DNA of 64,000 nucleotides. Source: Verrucomicrobiales bacterium. Its GTDB lineage: Bacteria > Verrucomicrobiota > Verrucomicrobiia > Limisphaerales > UBA11320. The notes under the pieces were generated by a model. That model did no database searches, was not told the origin of the DNA, and saw only the letters and a list, made by a program, of their open reading frames with translations. The DNA is taken from contig JAEUHE010000061.1 of NCBI GenBank assembly GCA_016793885.1, positions 1 to 64,000 on the forward strand, given 5' to 3'. This document shows positions 51,901 through 61,200 of this stretch, piece by piece. Position 1 is the stretch's first letter. Every line of letters starts with the position of its first letter. The position numbers and the translations under genes were made by a program.

Positions 51901-54900
51901 GATCCTGGTCCGCCAGACGCAGATGGATTGGCTTGATGTGGTATTTGGGAAACGCAACCCCTGGCAGCTTGGTGAAGGAACGCTTCCAGCTCACATCGGC
52001 TCGGTAGTCGGCTTGCTTGTCCGGGGGGGCGGTCTGGAAGGGGGCGCTCTTGGCCCAGGCGTAGAGAGTGGCCTGATCATTGGCATAGGCCTGCGGTGGG
52101 TTGCCGGTGGGGTCGGAAGTGGCCAGCTCGGTGATAAGTGCGGCCACGGCCTTGGCCTTCGGGTCGGAGACCAGCTCGGCGTGCTGAGGGTTTTCGGTGG
52201 CGAACTTCACCGTCATCTCGACGATGGTGAGGTCTACGGCAAAGTCGCCGCCCCGGTGCACCGCAGTGGGTTTCATGGTTCCGATGGAGCGGGCTAGCAC
52301 CACGCGTCCATCGGCCAGTTGAATAGGATCTGTCGCCACGTAGTATTCTTGGCCCACCGGAACCGTATAGATTTGGGTGTCGTTAGTGCGGCTAAGTCGG
52401 AAGGGCTGGTAGAGCTTCGCCCCCGTGGTTGCATTTCTGACCCAGACCAAGGCTTCAGGGAAGGTCGGCTCTTTGATCAGGAGGGACTTCCCGGAAACCA
52501 CCAGGTCCAGGGAATCGATCAGGGTATCGAGATCGGTAACCTGATAGATCGGGTCTTCCCAGAGGCCGGATGCCTGCAACACTTCCAAGTCAGTGTATTC
52601 GATGGTGCCAAGCGAACCGGCCATCTCGAGCGTGTCGCTCCGATTCATAACCCCATCGCCATTGAAGTCCCCGCGGGGGTGAAACTTGATCTCTCGATCG
52701 GCCTGGTACTCGCCGTCCTGGTTGGCGTCGACTTTTGGGTTGGCGTCGGAGCCGTTGAGACTGTGGTTGAGAGTGAACGACTCTTCACCGTTCAACAGCC
52801 AGTCACGCCAGGTTCGGAAGTCGCCCATATCGATCTTGCCATTGCCGCGATGTCCCTGGCCAGGGGTTCCAAACTGAGTGTTGTCCACTGTGCCCGCGAT
52901 GCGATGGAAGCTGCGATCGCCTAGATCCGAAATGGCCGGCACATCGATCCGCGTGACGCCATCAGGGGTACCGTCGTCCACATCGAGCAGGCCGCGTAGG
53001 ATTTCGTTGTTCCGGCCAGGGAGGGAATCGATGGACAGAAGGCTGATGTAGGCGTCGACGGCGCCGGTTCCGGTAGTCAGGAGGAGGTTCCGAATCTCGG
53101 CAACCGTCAGATTGGGATCCGCGGCCCACAGGAATCCCGCGAGGCCGGTAACGAAGGGCGTGGCCATGGAAGTGCCGCTCTTCACCGCGTAGCCGCTGCT
53201 GGGGGCCAAGGACAAAATCGTTCCACCAGGGGCGAGCACATGCGGCCCGGGATTTGAGAAGTCCGACATCGTGCCGTCGGACTCAAAGGATCCGATCACC
53301 AGGACATTGGGTGCGTTGTAGATCAGTCCGGCCGCTCCCCAGGGGCTGTTGTTCGCCGCAGTGACGGCGCCGTAGTCGTTTCCAGCGCTGCAGACGAACA
53401 GGGTGTTGGGATTGGAGATCGCGACCACGTAGGACATCGCGCCGGATTGCAGCGCATACCTTGTCGCGTTGGCCTGCTCGGCTGGGGTCAGAGGAGTTCC
53501 GTGAGGCGACCAGGCGAAACCGATGCTGATGTTCACCAGCTTAGTATCGGGAGCCAGCGTAAGTCCGGTGATGATGTCCTGGTAGAACGAGGAGAGGGTT
53601 GGGAAGTCGAAGGAGTAGCCCCGAAGCACTCCAAACGGATTAACACCATCGATGCCCATTTGGTTTCCATACTTCGCTCCAATGATGCCAGCGACGTGAA
53701 GTCCATGGTCTTCATGTTGGCCTGGCATGGCGGGATTGAGGACGTCGATGTCCAAGTCGGTATGCGTCGGAAAACCGCCATCGACCACCAGAGTGGGTGT
53801 CTTGGGTCCTCCTGCTTTCTCGATGGCTTCGCCGAAGTTCCAAAGTTCCGGAACTCGGCACCATTCGAGTCCCCAGTTGCCGCCGTTGGGATTCCAGTAG
53901 GTATCCCAAAGCCAGGTAAGATAGTTGCCCGCTGAGTCGGATGCTCCCACGGGGGCGGTATCCAGGGTCATGTTGTCCGGGGACAGCTGGATATCGGGGA
54001 TCGCCGCGGCAACTCCGGGCTCGGAGATCAAGGCATCGGCCAGTGACTGCAAGGCTGACGGACTTTCGGTCGGAAAGCGGATCAGGAGGAAGGACTGATT
54101 CGCCTTGGGACTTTGCGGACGACAGGACACGATCGAGCCCTGATATTTGGAAAGGAGGCTGTTGATCTGGGCGACTGTTGCCTCGGGTTTCAACGTGACC
54201 ACTGCGAGTTGTTTCGCGACCCCTTTTCCTGCGAAATTGGGCACCGAGTGATCAAACTCAGAGGCAGCGGGGTAGCGGGGGAAATCCGGGAGGAGAAGGC
54301 CGGTGGGTGTGTTGGCGGCCCCTTTGACCTGGGTAAAGACAGGTGACCCGATCGTTCCGGACAGATCGGCTCCCTGGAGGCCGACGCTGTTGAGGTTGAT
54401 CTTATCGATGTTGGCTCCGGATAGACTGGCCTGGGCTAATTGCGCATCCGTCAGTAGGGCACCGGAGAGGTCCGCGCCTGTGAGGTTGGCTCCGGTGAGA
54501 TTCGCATTGGCCAAGTTGGCTCCCGCCAATTGCGCGCCGCTCAGGTCGGCTCCCCCGAGCTGAATGCCATTCAGGTTGGCACCGGGCTGCTGGAAAGTCC
54601 CGAGCACTCGGAAGAACTGCGCTTGGTCGGAGGTAGGGAACTGTCGTGCCCAGTGGACCGCCGGTTGGGTGGACGATCCGCCGAGGAAGGACGGTTCGGT
54701 ATCGTGCCAAGTGACCAGGTCCGAACTGCGCTGAGGCTGGAAAGTGTTGTGATAGAAAGGAGCCAATGCGGTTAGCGAATGGGAGTCCCACTCGAGCTGG
54801 ATCCCGGCGTCGACGATGGAAATGTTAACGGTCAGATCCGCAGCGTTCCCTGGGCAGGCTCCAGCTAGCATCGCGAGCAATGCCAGCCCCCTCGACCACC

Positions 54901-55018
54901 GGCACACGCTGGATGAGGCTACTGTGCGGTGCTGGTCCCTGGAGAAGAACGACTTCCGCTCTGGGTTGGCCTGCAATCGTGTGGGTCCCGCCGTCCGGTT
55001 CATAGATGTAAGCGTCAT
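48944..55018 (-). CDS. Giant secreted subtilase with pentapeptide repeats and FG-GAP/VCBS repeats
   Basis: 2024 aa from ATG 55018 (a GTG two codons earlier is also possible; numbering below counts from that GTG). Signal peptide ends near GNA-ADL (res 47-62). Res 66-140 hold the W...FFRV module. Res ~148-225 are pentapeptide repeats (A-N-L-x-G, A-D-L-S-G). The S8 domain (about 265-650) includes an inhibitor-I9-like start and the catalytic residues D415 (VVDGG), H440 (HGLHVAG), N549 (SAGND) and S619 (GTSMATP). Then come a dockerin-like region with DFNGDGVMNRSD, TSP3-type Asp repeats (DADGDGLDDLYE), and about 600 residues of FG-GAP/VCBS blades (DLNGDGLPDIATTSS and many relatives) forming a propeller. 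It is probably a calcium-stabilised extracellular protease. The gene is monocistronic. Confidence 0.9.
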   Translation of the reverse strand: MTLTSMNRTAGPTRLQANPERKSFFSRDQHRTVASSSVCRWSRGLALLAMLAGACPGNAADLTVNISIVDAGIQLEWDSHSLTALAPFYHNTFQPQRSSDLVTWHDTEPSFLGGSSTQPAVHWARQFPTSDQAQFFRVLGTFQQPGANLNGIQLGGADLSGAQLAGANLANANLTGANLTGADLSGALLTDAQLAQASLSGANIDKINLNSVGLQGADLSGTIGSPVFTQVKGAANTPTGLLLPDFPRYPAASEFDHSVPNFAGKGVAKQLAVVTLKPEATVAQINSLLSKYQGSIVSCRPQSPKANQSFLLIRFPTESPSALQSLADALISEPGVAAAIPDIQLSPDNMTLDTAPVGASDSAGNYLTWLWDTYWNPNGGNWGLEWCRVPELWNFGEAIEKAGGPKTPTLVVDGGFPTHTDLDIDVLNPAMPGQHEDHGLHVAGIIGAKYGNQMGIDGVNPFGVLRGYSFDFPTLSSFYQDIITGLTLAPDTKLVNISIGFAWSPHGTPLTPAEQANATRYALQSGAMSYVVAISNPNTLFVCSAGNDYGAVTAANNSPWGAAGLIYNAPNVLVIGSFESDGTMSDFSNPGPHVLAPGGTILSLAPSSGYAVKSGTSMATPFVTGLAGFLWAADPNLTVAEIRNLLLTTGTGAVDAYISLLSIDSLPGRNNEILRGLLDVDDGTPDGVTRIDVPAISDLGDRSFHRIAGTVDNTQFGTPGQGHRGNGKIDMGDFRTWRDWLLNGEESFTLNHSLNGSDANPKVDANQDGEYQADREIKFHPRGDFNGDGVMNRSDTLEMAGSLGTIEYTDLEVLQASGLWEDPIYQVTDLDTLIDSLDLVVSGKSLLIKEPTFPEALVWVRNATTGAKLYQPFRLSRTNDTQIYTVPVGQEYYVATDPIQLADGRVVLARSIGTMKPTAVHRGGDFAVDLTIVEMTVKFATENPQHAELVSDPKAKAVAALITELATSDPTGNPPQAYANDQATLYAWAKSAPFQTAPPDKQADYRADVSWKRSFTKLPGVAFPKYHIKPIHLRLADQDLHPDTNELSAETMILLQRRVGAATNAEWRNIFYARTHIVGHGQDDTTAHTFRIETHEGYFGPPTPTFESDSQGRIYSMTVEFPDVTRQIDLSDIADGASFELRYILQATAKGPLNINNPCDGDCVAEAYVGDPLSYGSGLSMRYGDFGGFFELHGPSFQPNGSLVIPYSSSREFYFTLYRTNLITHTETPIALQRGVDGTGTFIDSTAPAGATLENYRLLAVPLERPVDADGDGLDDLYELDRPQILNPLDPTDASEDADHDGYTNKAEYENGTNPEVPDAPPESDPGFYPAQIQALDFGSSLLLEDVNQDGRRDMVSIHPQTGNILVQLGNPDESFQAGLESARIAEFSSITDMQIGQLDADALPDLVITSLVEQRAYVYQGLGDGRFQFRLELVTGSNPRRVLPMNLNGDASLDLVVLNERSKSVSRYLGNPNGSFSSLGELAVPGTGFLNDLASGDLNQDGKADLAISANANLAVVLLGKANGDFEAAKFFEVDLFPNHVAVGDLNGDGLPDIATTSSTVDSVSVLFGLGQGNFSGQVRLALADNPLKPIIRDLNNDGKGDLVIGHLMSVVTRILGTSGQTLTSPSLISAITGGAPIVVDIDEDQKLDLLTGISGRYSFLKGNGDGSFKAGVVLFQAGKDWSHPGLLTTAGHPPRWAALNHVSNSVEVVELNGLASLRIVQTITLTNNLAGLELKDINGDGIADAIAYTSSFAFGTRVSGTNRVHFMMGQSDGTFAAPTFLALPEAPRSLVVADLNGDGRKDLLFIGGDNFRFLPFLQGVGGTWQPQTASALIGFPSTMLATDLNGDGKEEIVAQGYAEEINILSWNGTSIVAAQTLPNSSSTMKTLLADYDHDGDLDLLTVEYSETESKVKVYPTANGLLGAGTTLLQITDPSRTTVVDMQWADINQDGLLDLLLEDGSMTLQVYLAQQSGGFDEAGFHFMNTSASNQAESKRIFALDLTGDSRTDVLTIGGGEIHVLPHQ

Positions 55019-55279
55019 AAACACTTACTGATACCGACCCCAGGGCGGAATCTTTCAGAGAATTTTTTGGCGGCTATGGGATCGCCTTGCGATCGGCACC
55101 AAAACGGTTCGAGATCCAGGTGACGAATGTGAGGTGAGGTAGCGCTTTCTTTCTATTGCACACGAGTTGCTAGGCCAACCGCTGGAATCCCACCGGGATT
55201 CCGCCTCAGAGCCCTGGGTTGGCGCGACGCAGGAGCGCCTACCCGCTTATCGCAACCCCCTAAGCCAGCAATCAATGAC
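55019..55279. terminator. Gap with hairpin downstream of the giant EEP-domain gene
   Basis: GGAATCCC (55184-55191) and GGGATTCC (55195-55202) form a perfect 8-bp stem with a 3-nt loop, 78 nt past the stop at 55280 on the minus strand. A second small hairpin GATCGC-ctt-GCGATC lies at 55080-55094. The rest carries the subtilase promoter, unidentified. Confidence 0.5.
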
Positions 55280-58200
55280 TCACCTGCTTCGATAAGCTTC
55301 ATTGGGAGGATGGCCGTGACTCAGATGATACTGGAACCGATACTGTGGGAAGCGAAAAAAGTGGTTCAAGACAGGATCGTCAGGCGGGATGACCCCATTC
55401 ACGAAGAGCTTGGTGGCATCAACTCGACTGCGTCGGTTACGCGCAAGGGGCTCCACCACGCCGGTTAGAAACTGAAAATCGTTGCGGTTAGCGGTTTCAC
55501 TTTCGTAATGGCCGGTCGCTGGGTTGGAGTCGAAATCCAAAACCGAAGTGCTGTAGAAGGCCACATCGTTCTCTATCAGCTCCAGGTGAAGCGGCTCGTC
55601 CGGGAGGAACGAAATGTTGGGAACCATCGCCTCCATGGATAGAGTCTGACCCTCATCCCACTCGTCCAGCAACGGACCGAGGCGAAGGATCCGCCGGAAC
55701 AGTCCATCATCAGGCACGGAGATTCGGAACACCAGATCGTCATCATCACCCCCGAAGCTATCGCCATCCGTCTGAGTGGCGCAATGCATGGACATCACCT
55801 GAGCCGAGACGCTGCCGTTCGGGTTCGGACTCAAGGTCGTCAAGTCAGTGTCCCAACCGACGTACAGCTCCAGAGCCTCGAGATGCGGTGGAATCTCAAC
55901 CCGCAGGTATCTGGGCTCGCCACCCAAGTCACGATGTTCAATGAAATACGGACGCCTCGGATCAGCAGGGGTTGCTTCCACCCCCAGGTCGGCACGGCGA
56001 AGCTCGACGCTCGGAAGGGTCGTCGTAAACCAATTCGACGCATACGCGTGCAGCAACTGAGGACGCCGGGTCACGGACCGTTCGGTGAAAAACTTAAACC
56101 ACCGAACCTCCGAAGATGCGGGGTTAGCAGCCGCCGAAATCCGAGGTGGTGGAAACCGATTCGGATGGAGATGAACCACATCCCGCAGATCCTGGCCTTG
56201 GTGGTGGCGGAGTTTCAGGCGAAACGCGCCCGTTCGACGAGGATCCTCCGACCACACGCGAATGAAGCACCTGCCCTGGGTGAGCGAGAAAACCTGAGCC
56301 GGAAAGGTGCCTGACTCTCCCACGGCCCGCAACGCTCTGGACTCGCCGAGCAATGGCAACAAGGGACGCGACAGGTCCTCCTCTGTGTAAACATGGAACC
56401 GAAAATCGCCCCCAGAAGTTTCCGAGGAGGGCGAATCCACCTCGATGGCGAACGTCCCGTTGGTATCGAGCCTGAACCAGTGCATGCCGCCCGGCCACGC
56501 GATCCGTCCATTGAACACAACGGCTCCATCAAATGTCGGCCCCGACAAGGAGTGAACCGGGAGATTGCTGGCGGTCTGGGGACTGGAATGGGGTCCTTCC
56601 AGATTCAGATCCGCGATGATCCCCAAGTGGTCGCTCAGATCAGTGACTCCGGCCAGCCCGAAGGCTGCCTCCCGGTAGGGCTCCCCCCAACGCAAGCCAT
56701 AAGCTACCGCGACGTGCTGCACCGTCATTCTGAAACCGGCATCGTCTGGAGGGTTGCTCAGGAGGACATAATCCAGTCGCTCACTCGGTCCCCCAGCACC
56801 ATCCGTCCGTTGGGTAAGGCCCGGATCCCGATGCACCTGACTGGCGACCGGGAAGCCAGTATAGCGCTGATCCTGCCAGGTATCCCTCAGCACCCGGCGG
56901 AAGAACCCGCCCGCGGGACCAAACGTTTGTTGATACTCCGGTAAACCATCACTCCCAACCACGTTGAGATCCCCCATCATGATCACGGTCTCGGTGTTCA
57001 GCTTGTCCCCCAGAAACCGGCGCATGTGCCACTCGATCGTGTCCAACTGATGCTTCCTCGTCCACCGATCGGACACGCTATGGCCGGCATCCAGGTGGGT
57101 AAAAAGCACATTGTAAGGCCTTCCCGTTTCCCGATGCCGGATCCTGACATAGGCACATCCCTTGTTCGCCCAACAATCGTCATTCTCATTGTTCTCGCAC
57201 TCCTCACCAAATGGCACGAAGGCCACATCCCTCCAGTCACCCACTGCCCCCGCGCGCGCCACCAGATTCCCTCCACCGGGACGGTAGTCGGACGCGTTCC
57301 CATCCAGTTCGGTGAAGGGAGCGAACGGATGTCGACTCAGCAACATCAATCCGCTGTCCTGATCGAAGTCCATCCCCGGCACCTCCTGATCGATATGTCG
57401 AATCTGATAGGGGTAATCCGCCAGCAGCAGATCCGGCAGGCGGGTCTGGATGTCGCTGATGAAGGCCTCGGAAAAGGCGATGATATCATAGCCCGTGGCT
57501 CGAATCCGCTCCGCGAGCTTCCCCACCCGGTCAGGGATATCCTCGCAGCAGCCGGAGGTGAGGGTGGGAACCACCAGCAAAGAGGCCATGCTCTGCACAT
57601 TGTAGGCGCCGATCCGGAGCGATTCGCTGCGGAACGTGCGTGGCGCTGGCGGCGAGCAAACATCGGCCAATCGGCAGAGGTTTAGGCGCAAAAACAGATT
57701 CCGAGTCCGGAGCTCTTCCGGCATCCTCACCTCATAGTGAGAGAACGCCCCCGTGGACGGGTCATTGATCGCTCGAATCGGCCCCGGGAATCCTTGCCAC
57801 CCACCCAGGGGGGACTGTCCATCGACCTCCTCGCGATACTCCAGATCAAATCGCAAATCGGTTGCCATCTCGACCGGCTTGAACCGCAGCACAGGAGTGG
57901 GACTCGCCCCCAAATGGGCATCCGGTTCCAGTCTGATGGAAAGGGGGTGGAGCTCGTCCTTGCGGAAGGGATCACCGCCGAACGCATACTCCATGAGATC
58001 CGGCTGACCATCGCCATCGGTATCCTGATCCGGCGCCCCGAGCACGTCCTGCTGGATTGCCGCGTTATTAAGTAGGACCCAATCCCTCCACGGGGTGACG
58101 GACCTGAACTCCGCCCGCTCATCGATGAAGACGGCCGACAACACCTGGTGATCAGGTTCAAAACGGTGGCCGAGTTTGGACGGAATCAGTTGGTAGGTGC

Positions 58201-61200
58201 CCCCGGCCGGCACCGGCCCTACCTCGTAGCTTCCGTCCGCACCGGTGAGCGCTTCGCCCACCGCATCGCCATCCAACTGAACACGAACCCCCGCGGTCGG
58301 TCGCCCCTCCGAATCCACCACCTTGCCACTCAGCAAGACCTTCGGTTCAAGCCGAGCCACCACCACGGAGAAGCTGCACTCCAAACTTTGCCCCGAGCCT
58401 TCCACCCGGCAGTGAACGAGAGTCGTCCCTACCGGAAAACGGGATCCCGGAGGCGGAGTGCAGGTGAGCTTGACGTCCGCCGGATCGAAAAGATTCCCGG
58501 CGCTCACCTCGTAATAGACCAATGCTCCCTGAGCCAGACTGGCCTTCACCAACCGATCCTCCGGACAATGGAGAAAGAGGCAATTACCGCGCAATCGAAC
58601 ATTGTCCAGGTGCACAAAATTGGCACTGTCCGCCTCCCGCGTCCGGAACTCGATCTGTGTTGTGCTGGAGGGGGCAGTGAAACTCAAGGAACGGGATGTC
58701 CAATCGATCGTGGAACCGGAGGTTGAGTGCTCGAACGGATACTCCTCACCATTGATCGAGACCGTTAATGTCGCACGTCCCCCGCGCCCTCGCTCGCGGG
58801 AAGTCCCCAGGGCGAACTCGAGCAGCAATCGTTGGCCGGGAGTGGTGGCCACGCTTTGGCGAATCCCCCCGCCGGCCGGGCTGGCAGCCAGATCCAGCAA
58901 GTAGTTCCCGGCCGCCGCCTGCCCCGAGCTAACCGCCGCGGGAGCCACACGTGGGTTGAACCACTCGACTCCCCCGGCGAGCACGGTCCAATGCGAGGGA
59001 AACGCCGCACCTTCCTCCAGCAGGACATAGCCGTCCGGGACACCCGGTTCTTCGAAGCTTCCGTTTTGAGCGATCTCCCCCAACGAGCAGGAGGGCAACG
59101 AACAGGATCCCACGACGGAAACGACGAAGTTGGTGCGAGACTCATTGCCGCAAGCATCCCGGGCGATACATACAACCTCGGTGTCGCCGGGAGGCAAGAG
59201 CGATCCCGAGGGCGGCTGTATCCGCAAGGTAACCTCTCCGCAGTCGTCCTCGGCAGAGACCGGGAAGTGTACCACGGCGCCCTGAGGTCCCTCGCATTGC
59301 ACCACCAGGTTGGTGGGAGCCAGAATCCGCGGAGGAGTTGCGTCCGGTAACAATCGGCGGGTGATCTGGGCGGAATGTCCCTGTTGGTCTGTGGCCACGA
59401 CCTCCAGCAAACGCTCACGACAGGTTCCCGTCCAGGGCACGATAAATTCGAAGGCACGGCTCGCAGCACAGTCTTCGCAAACGACATGCCGCGCCCCCCC
59501 ATCCACCCTCCACTCAATTCTCCGGAGCGGGATGTTGCAACCGGAGCGTACCTGGCCGGAGACAACCACGCCATCCCGGTTCTGGCAGGTAGCGATTTCA
59601 TTGATCTCCAGGGCCAAACAGGAGGAAAATCGCAGCCGTTGTCCACAGCCGACGGTGAGCGACACCGGAGCGAACTGAACCGTTTCTTGAGCACCATCGG
59701 GGAGCTGCGCCTGCGCGGTGGGTTGGAGAACATATTGGCCCTCCGGGAGGTACACCACCACTTGGGCTCGGGATCCGCCTGCGGCAACCGTGCCGCGAAC
59801 ACCCCGAAGCTCCGCCGTATACCATCTGATCTCGCCGGACGAATCGGGTCCAAAGCTGGGATGCAGTTGTCCGAGCGTCTGAACGGTGGGACGACTGAGT
59901 TGCCGGCCAGCGGCTTCCAACTCGAGCGTCACCTCACTCAGGCAGTAACGCAGGTGGTTGGTGAGGGTTTCCCCGGACGCGACAGTCAGCCGCCCCCCAT
60001 AGCCGGAGTTTCGATACTCAGTCAGAACAAGCTCATGGTCAACGTATTCATCAGGCCGATCCGCGGAGCCGGCCCGCATCGTGAGCCACGCGCCAAATCG
60101 TTCCCAGGTCCCCGGCCTCCCCCCTAGTCCAGCGAGAGCCAACTGATAGGAGCCCCGGAAGGCATCACTCGCCGAATCGTATCTTCCTTCGAAGTTTGCT
60201 CGAGCTTCCGCGCCGCCCGTATCACTCCCTCCGAACGTGCGATAGTCGAGTCCATCGGCAAAGACCCGGTTCTGCATATCCCGCCCGGAAACCAGGGCGG
60301 AATTCTGCAGAGGCGAGGGGTATCCGAGAAGTCGGGGAGACGGGCCACGGAGGATAAGGGCTCCCACTACGAAACCGGGGTTGAACGCGAAGGTCTCTCC
60401 CAGGTCCACGGTCTCTCCCACTCCCACCTCCACAGCCGCATTCAGTCCCAGGCCAAGGGTGGGCGAGCGAAAGTACTGAAACCAGTCACCTCGCTGAACG
60501 TTGAGCGCCACCGAAACGTTGTAGCCGCGGGGCGGTTCCGTTCCCCGGCTGGGCAGAAGCGGGCGAATGTGGAATCTACCGGTCGGAGGACGCGTCAGAG
60601 GCTGCGAGACCACCTCGTTCCCTGGACCCCCAGAGACGGTTACAGTGGTGTTGGCGAGGAACCTTGTACCGGTCGAGATCACCTCATCCCCCACCCAGTC
60701 GACTGTCCCTGTGATCCCACTGGGGCAGGACTCAGCCAAGCCAGGCGCGTAAAGCACATCACAGAAATACAATGCGTTCAGAGTCTCCCCCTCGGAGAGG
60801 ATACCCGGAGACGACGGAAAGGTGTCGATCGCCGAGAAATAGCCGTAGGTGGGTTCCTGCAGAATTCGCAGCCCACTCCGCTCGACAGCGGATGGCAAAG
60901 GAACCGACAGCGCTCCGTATCCAAGCTCCTCCTGGGCCTGAAGCGTGGCCACGAAGAACTGATTCACGTTTACACTCACCCGATAAGTCCGCCCCGCCTC
61001 GACCGAAAGCGGCGGCACGAGTTGAGCCGTTTGCCAACCACTCTCACTTTCCTGCTCGAAGTGGCCCATGGCTAACTGCACACCCGCATCATCCCATACC
61101 TTCCCGCGGTGATTCCCGATTTCCGCCGGCGCCTTCCAGAAGCGGAGACCGTGGAGCACCCCCGCTTCGGAGGCCTGGAAGCGGACACCGATCTCCCGCC

